From Metellina segmentata (taxonomy: Eukaryota; Arthropoda; Arachnida; Araneae; Tetragnathidae): a stretch of 64,000 bases of DNA. The position numbers were made by a program, and so were the translations under genes. The notes under the pieces are model-generated. The model saw only the letters and a list, made by a program, of their open reading frames with translations. It did no database searches and was not told the origin of the DNA. This document shows positions 33,401-43,607 of the stretch, in pieces. The stretch covers positions 139,187,916 through 139,251,915 of the forward strand of contig OX375873.1 in NCBI GenBank assembly GCA_947359465.1, written 5' to 3'. The first letter of the stretch is position 1; each line of letters opens with the position of its first letter.

Positions 33401-34004
33401 GTGTGAAGTTTTAGTAAATAGTGTTCCTGCTTCCCAATAATACGAAAAATGAAATAAAACGCTATTCAAACGTACTAAATACGATTAAATTACACGGGAC
33501 AACATATTGGTTTTCCATCCAAATTGAACGAAACTAATGGCAAAGTTATGTTTACAATTACCCCGTCCCTTGAAAAATATAGGGGTAATTGTAAACATTC
33601 AAATGTAGGTGTATTAAAGTTCCCCGAAGCAACAGTCAATGATTTTCTGTTCGATAGAAACATAACTGAGCGCAGTAAAGAATTGGAGCAACAAACCTTT
33701 CAATATATTAAGGAGGGCAGCAGAAAATGCAGCACACAAAAACTTTAAAACCCAAACTTTTCAACCATAAGTTTTTTAACTAAACATATTGCTATCAGCT
33801 GTGGGTCAAAAGAAATACGGGATCACTATATTGCATCCTCAAGGTTGCCAGCTTTCATATTTCACAACTTTTTAGTTTCTCGGAATCCCACGTGGGCGCT
33901 GGTATAGCTTGTTTACAATTACCACTTGTTTACAATTACCCCGCCTAGCCCTACCAGAACTGGCTCCAGAAAGGAAGAATCCGAGAACACCTCATCATTT
34001 TGAA

Positions 34005-34240
34005 GGGGGACAGATCATTGGTGACGGTCCGGTAACACTCCCGAATGGAAAGATCAGAGGACAACACCTCTCCATTTCGATCCACGGTCAGGCGACGAAC
34101 ACCTGACCTGGTACCTCAAACTCCTAACCTTGCCAACGAAGGACATTTGAGACCACGGTCGATTTTACCTGAACGTACACGACGGTCTCTCTGGGTGAAC
34201 CTAGTTTGCCTCTAACAACAAGGTTTCCGCGGCCCTGAAA
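34005..34240 (-). mobile_element. tRNA-derived SINE, head eroded
   Basis: 'attggtgacggtccgg', 'gaatggaaagatcagaggac', 'gatccacggtcaggcgacga', 'cctgacctggtacc', 'ggacatttgagaccacgg', 'gtacacgacggtctctctgg' and 'gcctctaacaacaaggtttc' follow the family order on the minus strand. Its head ends about 30 bases short of the exon that ends at 34271, so it sits just inside the splice donor. Confidence 0.7.
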
Positions 34241-34270
34241 AGAAAGAGGTTGATGTAGTCACACACTCAC

Positions 34271-34436
34271 TCCTGTAGTATTGATGTTCGGCGACGGATC
34301 CCGTCTCAGAGGTGGCCCGTAGCTCGTGGAGGCCAAAGTCCGTTATCTGGAGCACCCAGCGGCTGCTGACGACGCAATTCGACGACTTCAGGTTCCCGTG
34401 GAACTTCAAATCACTCTCGTGCAGGAAGATCATGCC
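34271..34436 (-). CDS. receptor guanylyl cyclase, kinase-homology domain exon (HGN loop, DFG)
   Basis: A 166-base minus-strand exon. The acceptor is 'ctttctcctccag' and the donor 'gtgagt'. It starts in phase 0 directly after the 55043-55114 exon and ends in phase 1, matched by 29272. The peptide begins [20 protein letters not shown] and contains [13 protein letters not shown]. In active kinases the loop reads HRD; here it is HGN, so the catalytic Asp is missing. This is normal for the pseudokinase domain of receptor guanylyl cyclases (HGNLKSSNC is a family signature). DFG is retained. The protein would be a single-pass membrane receptor making cGMP. Confidence 0.92.
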
Positions 34437-34796
34437 CTGGAGGAGAAAGCACTAAGTATACTAGGAACACTGCTCTCACTGGAATCCGATTCGAAAACTC
34501 TGAGAGGGGAGAAATGCATTTCTAGGAAAAGAATGGCTTTTTTCAATGGAATCCCTTTTTATCGCCCGGGATAGGTCGACGGGCAATCGGCACGCACTCA
34601 TGCACAATGCGTTTGTCATTCTTAAGACTTTCAGAACTTTTATAACGCTTTCGCATTAGGGGTGTGTTCCGATAGTGTTAAATTGAGAGGGTTTTTACAG
34701 CGATATTTCAGAAAGACGGACGGTTTTGCAAATAAATATACTTCCGTTTATCGCTGGATATTGCACTTCCGCTTCAAAATTACCTACTCAAAGGTA

Positions 34797-34895
34797 GGTA
34801 TTTTAATTAATGTCGCAACGGAGCAACACACTGGCTAATGGTCTGGCACCAGTCCCGAAGGGAAATATCCGAGGACGTCACAACGTCAACTATTA
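34797..34895 (-). mobile_element. SINE tail fragment
   Basis: 'taggtattttaattaatgtcgcaacggagcaacacac' and 'cagtcccgaagggaaatatccgagga' match the distal part of the SINE on the minus strand. Confidence 0.7.
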
Positions 34896-34899
34896 AATT

Positions 34900-35565
34900 A
34901 CCATTAAAATTTCGATTACCCCAGCGGCATGGTCTGATGAGATCTGTGTACTGTGGATGTTATCCCCTTTTGAAGTGACCGCTTGCATCGATCATCATTT
35001 GCGAGCTGTCCGCGACTGACCTTCTAGACGGTTCCTCCTTTTGTACGGTACCCTAACCTGTCAACCATGATATGTGAACGCTTTGGGGGAAATGCAGAAG
35101 GTCGCTCCGGTGATATCTATCTCACGCCACACAATAGTATGAAAGGAAAGCGTCTGTCGTAAATAACACTCAAGGCTCTATTGCTGCTCAAGTTAGGTAA
35201 GGGTGGGGGGTCTGACATGCAGATAAAAGAGCAGTTCTATGAGACGATTTAAAAAATCTAAGCGCCGCAGCGTAAAGGTTAATCGGGATTTTTTTCTTCT
35301 TCTAGTAGTTTATTTCCATTTACAGTAAAAAACCATTGGATCTGTTATAATACATAAGATGTGAAGACTGAGAAAGAAATTTAAACTCTAATAGGATTCA
35401 AAATATGACAGTTTATTTCCTCTAAGTAATTTGTCCACATAGAGATGCACTCTGTGACAGTCTGAGATTAGATGGTTTCTGTGTTTTGGGCACAAGAACC
35501 CCATTAAACGGGCAAACACAAGACAGGCAGCTTCAAACAAAAAGTGTCGTAGAAGAGAGGGATTG
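34900..35565. other. intron sequence, no element recognised
   Basis: No frame or repeat assigned. 34975-35040 (cgcttgcatcgatcatc...gcgagctgtccgcgactg) recurs in inverse form near 52797-52850. Confidence 0.4.
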
Positions 35566-35571
35566 TTAAGT

Positions 35572-35830
35572 ATATGTTTAATTTACGTCTTACAGGAGCA
35601 ACACACGGGCTATTGGTGATGACCCGGAATGAATCCCAAAGGGAAATATCCGCAAAACACTTGAGCTGGCACCTCTCCAAACTTCCACACCACGCCAACT
35701 TGAAGATATTTAAAGGCCACGACATATTTAACGTGCACCAACCCCCATGTGCATGATGTCTTTGGAGGATTAAGCAGGGTGATTGTAAAATACTCCTGCT
35801 GCTAATCCGTTCCTCTTCCAACAAGAGGGA
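35572..35830 (-). mobile_element. tRNA-derived SINE
   Basis: Tail 'aatttacgtcttacaggagcaacacacgggct', body 'attggtgatgacccgg', 'cacttgagctggcacc', 'ccaaacttccacaccacgcc', 'cacgacatatttaacgtgca', and an eroded head '...gctgctaatccgttcctcttcc'. Minus orientation. Confidence 0.75.
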
Positions 35831-36264
35831 TTGGAGCAGAGAATAGTGGCCAGAAAAAAGAGAGAGTTTCCCCGTGTTTACTTAAAGACAGTGGAAGACA
35901 AAGAAAGTTGGAGTACCTCAAACCCCACTCGCGCCGAAAGATACGTGCCCATGAGGTTCGAATCAGGGAAGGCATGGATATTTGTCTGTCTGGAATAGCT
36001 GGGTGGAACGCTCGATGCCTTGAATGGATGGTATGTATGTTACCGCTAAAGCTCGAAAGAAGTTAATGTGCATATTACATCTAATCTGCAGATTAACAGA
36101 TTTGCTACGTTAACGTGCGGAATCAAGAGTTTTCCGCCTTTAACCTAGTAGACCAAGAGATAGGACACGTTTTATTTACCCGAGTTTACCATAAACTTTG
36201 TTGTGTGCTTAAGAATACCCATAACCCACAGTCTTCAAAAAGGTATTTCTTAAGGTTGGCGAGT

Positions 36265-36272
36265 GGTGGGGG
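36265..36272. repeat. target-site duplication of the hAT element (left copy)
   Basis: GGTGGGGG precedes the element and is repeated perfectly at 38731-38738. An 8-base duplication is the hAT hallmark. Confidence 0.85.
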
Positions 36273-38730
36273 CAGTGCCGTATTTCTAAATAGGCTAAGT
36301 AGGCTGCAGCCTAGAGCGGCAAAATTTTCAGGGGCGGCAATTTGGCAATTTATTCAAAAGTTAAAATGAAGAATTTCAGACGTTAATAATATTTTCCGTA
36401 CGAATTTAAGAATACATGTTACTTAAAAATATGATTTAGTCCTTCTACATAGCCTACTTTCTAAAACTATAACAAAATATAAATTCACAGCACGTAATCT
36501 TGTATTATAACTTTCTTGTAGTGCAATCAAGTGTGATTTGACAACACTGGCACAAGCGCAGTGATCTGACAACACTATTGGTGGAAGGCCCAGTGGCTCC
36601 GCTGTCAGTAGTGTAGTGTCAGTTTAGACTGTCTGAGTCTGACGCTGTCATTCATGTCTATCGGTGTGCACAACGAGATCGTTGATGATTGTGTTGAGCG
36701 AGGCGTGTTCGTGTTGTTTGTTACGATTTTGCCTTATAGTTAAGAGTATTCCAATACATAACGTACAATTTTTAACAAGTAAGCTACTCCCTTCTAGCTA
36801 CAATGAGTGACGGTAGGTAGAGACTCAGTGGCGCTGAATACAAAAAACGAACAAAGCTGAAACTTCAAGAACAAGAACGTGTTCTGAAACAAACAAAAAA
36901 ACTAGATTTGTTTTTTAAAACTAATAGTATGCCAGAGGAAGAAAAGAACGACAAAGAAAATAAAGGGGAACCTGAAAGTGCTCGTGCTGTTTGTGATGGT
37001 TCTGTTGGGGACGACAATGCTTTCTCTGGAACGAGTTGTTCCAAAACAGCCATGTTGTTATCAGAACCTACTGAAATACAAGTAAGTTCTCACAATGAGA
37101 TTGTACCCGATAGATTTGATGCTAAAAGTCAATCTTTAACAGAAAAAAAAGAGCCAACATTAGCAATTACTTTAAATAAGAATCCAGCTTTGTGGATCTT
37201 AAATGATGCTACTAGAGAATCTAATAGCAAAAAATGGCTTTGACCTAAACAAGAGATGACGCGTGCCAAAGTTTACGAGAGTTTTGGGAAGAAGTGTACA
37301 TTGCTGTGACAAGAATTTCAAATGACACAACAGAAAAAGCAACGACTAGATGTGAATCCCGAGGAATACTTCGAAGATTAGAACGTTTTGAGACTGCTTT
37401 ATGGTGTGTTTCTGGAGCCGAGTACTTCATAGAATCAATAAAGTTAGCAAAGCCATGCTAAGTGGAACTGTGGATGTTTTGTTGGTCAGAGATTTATATG
37501 GCTCTCTTGAAGAATATTTTACGGAACAGAGAAACAACTTTGATTACTTTGAGGAATTGGCCATGGATATAACCAAAACTACATCTTACGAAAAAGATAA
37601 TAAAAGACAGCCTAAAAGAAAAGTTTGGCCAGACGAAGATCGAAGTGTAGAAGTTAACTTTACTAGCAGGGATGACCTTAAAATAAATACGTTTTTACAA
37701 ATTATAGACTCTTGTTTGTGAATTCAAGAAAAGAAAAATGGCATATGACGAGTTTCAAGACCGATTCTACTTCTTAACTCAATTGTGTGATAACAATACC
37801 GATATGGAAGAGGAACTGAGGAAAAAGACCACCAACCTTTACCACGTCTACACAAATGATTTGGATTCGGATTTCACTGAAGACTGCATCCACTTTAAAA
37901 ATCACTGTGCTGTGGGTAATGATCACCCATCTGATAAATCGTTGGAAGGAATTTCGAAATTTCTGAGGTGTAATTCCTTACAAGATGTTTACCCCAATTT
38001 GGACATTGCTGTAAGGATAAATTTGTGCATACCTGCTACAAATTGCGCGGGAGAGCGCAGTTTTCCCTGCCTTAGAAGAGTTAAAAACTATCTGCGAACT
38101 AGTATTTCTGAAATACGGTTAAACTCACTTTCATTACTTTGTGTTGAGGCAAATACAACAAAAACACTTTCATACGAGGACATTATTAATGAGTTTGCCA
38201 TTCTCGTAAGAAAGCTATGTAAATTTGAACATGAAGATTACGTGAGGTGAGTTGTTTTAGAGAAGTTTGTATATTTTTCAACAAATAAACCAGTAGTTAA
38301 CTATATTTTTTGTAATTACATTTCCGTGTAGGACAACTTAATTCAAATTGAACACAGTTCTTCAATTACGCAAAAGATAGCCATTAGCATTAAAATATAA
38401 AAATAAGTTTAAAATAGTGATCACTGATCTCCAAGAACAAAATAATTAATTAAGTTCGAAACCCATTCAATTTTTTAACGAATCTTAAAAGAAGCAAGTA
38501 AAAAAAACCAAGTAGATAACTAATTTGATTATATAAAAAATTTATTATGTAAACCATTAAAATTGTAGTTTTATCTAAACTAAATTAACTTTATGTTTAA
38601 AAAAGATGAAAACATCAATGAACTCTATCCTTTTGCTATAAAAAACAAATGTATTTAGCAAATATGAACTATAGAGGGGGCGGCAGATGGACTTTAGCCT
38701 ATAGGCGGCATACTCTTAAATCCGGCCCTG
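36273..38730 (+). mobile_element. hAT superfamily transposon, complete ends, nested in the long-TIR element
   Basis: A 2,458-base insertion with imperfect terminal inverted repeats: CAGTGCCGTATTTCTAAATA at the left and, complemented from the right, CAGGGCCGGATTTAAGAGTA. Perfect 8-base GGTGGGGG duplications lie on both sides. It splits the left arm of the 36106-41280 element, so it is younger than that element. It carries one decayed transposase on the plus strand. Confidence 0.92.
36803..38250 (+). pseudogene. hAT transposase, disrupted and internally deleted
   Basis: The first ATG (36803) meets a TAG at 36818, after which the frame stays open to the TGA at 37241 (basic start, FFKTN motif, then an acidic Ser/Glu-rich region). 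The coding match resumes in other frames from about 37275, with 37401-37721 and 37738-38250 in two different frames. The C-terminal part holds the hAT dimerisation region: CAGERSFPCLRRVKNYLRTS near 38044, then RLNSLSLLCVE. This is the conserved ERSF/LK..K..LRS block of hAT family proteins. The expected central catalytic domain is mostly missing, so the gene is dead and the element would depend on a transposase elsewhere. Confidence 0.82.
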
Positions 38731-39340
38731 GGTGGGGGGGGGGGGCAGTAATGACGTCATCAATATGACATACTTAAGCGAACCTAGCTCCTCAACGAAG
38801 CGTCGTAGAGCATTGTACTTTTTTTAAATTGCTCGTAATTAAATAACCATTGTGTTTTATGTAATGACAATATAGTTCGTAAGTGTACTCGTTTTCCTGA
38901 TATTTACCCCCAAACGTACATTTTACGAGTTTTTCTGTTTCATAGTGAATGTTGAAAGCCCAACAACTCTTAAACCGATAAGACAGTAAAAAATTGGCAA
39001 GATTTAAAATGTTTGCTAAGATTGTGGGGATTTAAAAAATACTATAAACATGGTTATGGATGCATAACGAGATAGTAAATGGCGGTTATTATCTTACTCT
39101 TCAAGCCAAGAACTGCTTGACCAGCCCGCTGTGGCGTGGAACATGAGAGTTAACACTGAACTCTCTGATGTATTAGTATGGAGTTGCAATGTATTATAAT
39201 CACAAACAAAGACTAAATAACAAATGTTTATGCATATTGTGTCTATTGTATTGTAAGTATCTTCATAGTAGTACCTATGGATTTAAAATATGTAAAATAT
39301 TTACCAGCTAATTAACTAATGCTAAATCTTAATGTAGTAA

Positions 39341-40465
39341 GTATAAATGATACGGAAGATCACATGCTATCTAGATAAGTGTTTGAATATAGAAATAACA
39401 TTTTAAATAGGAAATGTCTCTCAAGCCCTCCTAGCAGTGATTAGGGGCGCGCATTGCCTGATTATCTTAATTATTTCAATCTAAAATGGAAGGATCATTT
39501 CGTTTTCCAGTTCAAAGATCCCCACTGTGTTAATGGCCGTGTGAATTTACAGCCACACAGGTGCAAAGATGTTACTCATTCGTAACAAATAAATTGTAAA
39601 GGAGAATTCCATCTAATAGCTGTATTAATGATTAGTACATTTGAAGACCAAGTATAAACCACTATAGTCATTGAAGTTAATCAACAAAGTTGTACTTTAT
39701 CAGTATCGAAAAATATACTAAGAACCTCAAAGGATTTATCCTCACAGATATTGTGTCATTATCCCGTTGATTTTTAAGCCTATTCTATTAATTCAAGTGC
39801 GTTTGTCCTCTTATATACGCCCTGGTTTGTACCATAGCTGGAGTCTGTTCTCAGCAAGCTCAATTTCACTTTCTCGCTATTGGATTTTTCTCTTTTTAAC
39901 AATTTGAGTTAATTGTTCTACATTATTTATTGCGGGTTAAAAGGTAAGCTTTACTTACCTTAATATATTTCATACTACTATTTAAATAGTCTATTTGTAA
40001 GCATCGTTTAGCCATACATCATTGACAATTAATTCTGATCAGGTATAAAAATTTAAATGTAATATGCTTATTAAATGTATTATGCAATATTATTTTCAAA
40101 TGTATAAGTCTATTCATGTGTATTTAGATGAATAGTGGTACTGGGGAAACATTGCACTTCTAAATTTAAGATAAAGGACAGGTGGCTATATTGTATATAG
40201 ATATAGAAACCTCTGTAACCCTCAGGAAAACATTGACCCAATCTGTCATGGATGGAACTTAGAAAACAGGAAATACCAGGTTAAGTGGTATGAAGGGCCT
40301 ATGCCGATACTTCTGCACAGGATCAAGTTGCTTTAAAAAGCAATGATAGTGACACAGACTCCGATGATGAGTTATAAGGACGGAAGATTAAAAAAACTAC
40401 TTAAACAAGAACGCAAGTGCTAATTTTAAATTGTTTTTGTTTAAAGCATTTTTTCCAATTTGACA
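39341..40465. other. core of the long-TIR element, no intact gene
   Basis: AT-rich. One plus-strand stretch at about 40222-40335 reads IDPICHGWNLENR and then YQVKWYEGPMP before a stop. In another frame a short acidic tail (NDSDTDSDDEL, stop near 40375) follows. These look like the eroded C-terminal end of a transposase-like protein, but I cannot name the family. Confidence 0.45.
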
Positions 40466-41373
40466 TGTATTGTAAGATTTAGCATTAGTTTTAGATTTAG
40501 TTAATTAGCAGATAAATATTACGTTAGAGTAATTATAAAAACATATTTTAGAGGTTCATAAGTACTACTGAGAAGACACGCACGATGCAATAGACGAAAT
40601 ATACATAACAATTATTTAAAATATTCGCTTGTTATTTAGTCTTTGTTTGTGATTATAATACATTACAACTCCATACTAATATATCAGAGAGGTATTAACT
40701 CTCAAGATCCCCGCCACAGCGGGCTGGTCAAGCAGTTCTTGGCTTCAAGAGTAAGACAATAACCGCCATTTACTATCTCGTTATGCATCCATAGCCATGT
40801 TTATGGTATATTTTAAATCCCCGCAGTCTTAGCAAACATTTTAAATCTTGCCAATTTTTTACTGTCTTATCGGTTTAAAAGTTGTTGGGCTTTCAACAAT
40901 CACTATGAAACAGAAAAACTCGTAAAATGTACGTTTGGGGTTAAATATCAGGAAAACTATTACACTTACGAATTATATTGTTATTACATAAAACACACAA
41001 TGGTTATTTAATTACGAGTAATTTAAAAAAAAGTACAATGCTCTACGACGCTTCGTTGAGGAGCTAGGTTCGCTTAAGTAAAGTGTCACACGTTTGCGCG
41101 GCAGCCATATTTATGACGTCATTACTCGGCCCCCCACCACTCACCAACCTTAAGAAATACCTTTTTGAAGACTGTGGGTTATGGGTATTCTTAAGCACAC
41201 AACAAAGTTTATGGTAAATTTGGGGTAAATAAAAGTGGTCTATCTCTTGGTCTATAGGTAATGTGCACATTAACGGCTTCCGTATTGTTAGAGTCAAAAG
41301 TTTGTTTCTCGCATTTTCTTTCCCTACATCTTTCCTTTCTCCCTCCACTTTGAGTACAACTTCCCCTCTCCCT

Positions 41374-41386
41374 CCACTTTTAGTTT
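41374..41386. repeat. target-site duplication of the LINE (left copy)
   Basis: CCACTTTTAGTTT is repeated without mismatch at 47456-47468, immediately after the LINE tail. Confidence 0.88.
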
Positions 41387-42214
41387 TTTGCCCCCAGGGG
41401 CATTCCTTCTTTAGGTTTGTACGGGCTTCACAACCCCGGGGTACCTGAGTGATCTTTTCCTTTCCCAGGGGTTTACTTTCTTTGGTAAACATGGGGGTCG
41501 CGCTCCCGGGATACCCAAGCGATCTTTCTCTATCTTCGTCCCACTACTTTACTCCCCCCCTCTTATTTTCATATTTCACGACTTGCGAATCGAAAAAATA
41601 CTGTGGAAACTGTATTGAAATAATTTATAGAGAAATACCTCACATTCGTACTTGTAGGTATTTAAAAAAGTTTTATTTTTTTACTCCTTTTTAAGTTCTT
41701 TATATGAATTAATATTAGTTTTGCCTATTTTTGTTTGTTTTAAAATCTTCATTTATTTGTTTTCTTATTTTGTTGCTTTTAAAAAGACGTCAGTACGTTT
41801 TTTCTGACCCGCATGTTTGCCGTGTGCGGCGTCCCGTATCGGGGGAAAGTGGAGTCCTGGGGCACCTGATGCGTGCCCTTTGGTCCATGCTTCTGCGTAG
41901 ACGGGTGGCTGGAGTGAGCCCGCTCTGGTCAATCGGCTCACCTAATTTCTCTGGGGTTCACCACGTCAGAGCGTTTGGTCCCTCTGTCGTTGTGGACTCG
42001 AATGATATTAGGCTTTTTGGGGTTGGTGCTGTAGCTAGGGGTGCCCTGGGCGAACTGGCGGATCCACACCCCGACACTGCGGCACTATATTCTGGCTGTG
42101 ACCCCTGAAGCAGTTCCGAGATCTGTTGCTGGACAACTGCCGGATACTGTTTCCCCTGGTTGGGCTCCATGGTGGGCGGGGGCACACCAGAATGAACAAC
42201 TTTTCTCATACATT
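41387..42214 (+). promoter_or_regulatory. LINE 5' untranslated region, probable internal promoter
   Basis: LINE transcripts start at the element's first base, so the promoter must lie here (family knowledge). Two diverged direct repeats of about 71 bases start at 41394 and 41465 (ccagggg...ttctttagg against ccagggg...ttctttggt; both end near 'gcgatctttc' or 'gtgatctttt'). The later part (41800-42200) is GC-richer than its surroundings. Confidence 0.55.
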
Positions 42215-43546
42215 ATGGATTCATTAACTTCTTCTTGCCCCGACGGAGGCTTAGATCCGTCAAAACAACTTTGCAACGAACACTCAAATGATGTTATCGA
42301 AACTTGTACGTCTAATTGTTCTGTAATTTCTGAACCAAAAAAATCAGTTCCAAAATTTCTAATTATACACAACGAATACGGTAAATTAACAAAAATGTCA
42401 CCTTTCCTTATAGAAAAATATATAAAAAATGCAGCCGGAGAAGTAAAAAATGTTAAAAAATTGAAATCTGGAGATCTGTTAGTTGAATCGAAATCGGAAA
42501 TTCAATCAGCAAAATTATTAAATATTAAAAACTTCGGTGAAATCGAAATTAAAGTATTTCCTCACAAAACACTTAATTATACCCGAGGAGTAATTTCATC
42601 CCAAGAACTCTTAATGGTGTCTGACGAGGAATTTGTGACAGAATTGAAAGATCAGAAAGTCATTGCAGCTAAAAGAATAATGATGAGACGCGATGCAAAT
42701 TATATTCCATCAAGAAATGTTATTTTAACCTTTGATTCCCCCGTAATGCCAAATAAAATAAAAGCTGGTTACTTGTGCTGCGACGTAAGACCCTTCGTTC
42801 CTAGTCCCCTTCGATGCTTTCTATGTCAAAGATTTGGACATGCAAAAACAGCTTGTCGAGCATCAATTCCCACCTGTGCACGTTGCTCAAAGCCCGGTCA
42901 TGACAGTCCCACATGCTCTGAATCCGAACACTGTGCAAATTGCCAGGGAGATCATGCTGCATATTCGAAAATTTGCCCTCGTTGGATACAAGAAAAGGAA
43001 ATACAGACAATTCGAGTCACCAAAAATCTCTCTTTTCCCGAAGCTAGAAAATTGGTGGAATCTCGTACACCTCGTCCTAATATCTCTTATGCATCTGTTA
43101 TTAAAACTAGTAATACAATAAGTACCCAAACATATAATTCAGACTTTACATCAAATAAAGTAAACGCCGAAACGCAAATAATTTCAATTTCTGATAAATC
43201 TCAACCAATCAAATCAAATCATCAATCCCAAAGCGTAAGCCCAAAATCAACCGACAAACTTACAAATAAACCCTCAAACCTGCAGCAACCAAGAACCAGA
43301 CCAACAACAAAAATTTTCAAACCAAACCCTACAACCTCAATAGACCAAACTAAAAAAAAGCAAAATAAGAAAGACAAAATTACCCATCCCCAGAACTCTA
43401 AAGATCCCACAAAAATACCGGATCCCGAGTTAGATCTACACCCTTCCACGGACTCTGACATGGAGTTTGATGGTGAGGACAGCATTGATCAAAGCGCTGC
43501 CTTCTTTAGAAAGGGTTCTAGATCTTTTAAAAAATTTTCTAAGTAA
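42215..43546 (+). CDS. LINE ORF1, gag-like zinc-knuckle protein
   Basis: 443 codons from the ATG at 42215. The frame is also open upstream to an ATG at 42041, but that extension is UTR-like. A central region without known motif is followed by three cysteine-histidine knuckles: CFLCQRFGHAKTAC (CX2CX4HX4C), CARCSKPGHDSPTC (CX2CX4HX4C) and CANCQGDHAAYSKIC (CX2CX3HX6C). A long Thr/Asn/Lys/Pro-rich, probably disordered tail ends in an acidic patch. Such ORF1 proteins coat the LINE RNA. The stop at 43544-43546 lies 61 bases before the likely ORF2 start. No interruption is seen. Confidence 0.88.
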   Translation: MDSLTSSCPDGGLDPSKQLCNEHSNDVIETCTSNCSVISEPKKSVPKFLIIHNEYGKLTKMSPFLIEKYIKNAAGEVKNVKKLKSGDLLVESKSEIQSAKLLNIKNFGEIEIKVFPHKTLNYTRGVISSQELLMVSDEEFVTELKDQKVIAAKRIMMRRDANYIPSRNVILTFDSPVMPNKIKAGYLCCDVRPFVPSPLRCFLCQRFGHAKTACRASIPTCARCSKPGHDSPTCSESEHCANCQGDHAAYSKICPRWIQEKEIQTIRVTKNLSFPEARKLVESRTPRPNISYASVIKTSNTISTQTYNSDFTSNKVNAETQIISISDKSQPIKSNHQSQSVSPKSTDKLTNKPSNLQQPRTRPTTKIFKPNPTTSIDQTKKKQNKKDKITHPQNSKDPTKIPDPELDLHPSTDSDMEFDGEDSIDQSAAFFRKGSRSFKKFSK

Positions 43547-43607
43547 AAACTCCCAATCTTTATTTCAGACAATCTTTAAAAGGGCTCTTAAATTTTTAAA
43601 GAATAAA

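Larger units (their letters stand above)
31873..33954 (-). mobile_element. terminal-inverted-repeat element, probably pogo-like, internally deleted
   Basis: The left end 'aagggtaaggcggggtaattgtaaac' and the right end 'gtttacaattaccccgcctagccct' are inverted copies. Further copies of 'gtttacaattacccc' occur subterminally near 32050, 33550 and 33908. The only coding remnant lies at 33235-33400 on the minus strand. A MITE is nested at 32749-33113. No clean TA duplication is visible, so the superfamily assignment rests on the remnant alone. Confidence 0.55.
31848..34013 (-). mobile_element. SINE split by the pogo-like element
   Basis: 31848-31872 (taactaacgtcacactcgag) is the SINE tail. 33955-34013 (agaatccgagaacacctcatcattttgaa) continues the same SINE in order. 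The 2.08-kb inverted-repeat element lies between the two halves. Confidence 0.55.
36106..41280. mobile_element. long-terminal-inverted-repeat DNA element of unknown superfamily
   Basis: The left arm (about 36106-36272 and, after the hAT insertion, 38739-39340) is the reverse complement of the right arm (about 40466-41280). Shared landmarks, left orientation: 'gaccaagagatag', 'accataaactttgttgtgtg', 'aaggtatttcttaaggttgg', 'agtaatgacgtcat', 'aagcgaacctagctcctcaa', 'tgttgaaagcccaac', 'aacaaagactaaataac'. The right arm has about 28 extra bases near 41085-41115. The core is about 1.1 kb with no intact gene. Arms of about 0.8 kb are unusually long. Boundaries are approximate and I found no certain target duplication. 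Confidence 0.75.
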
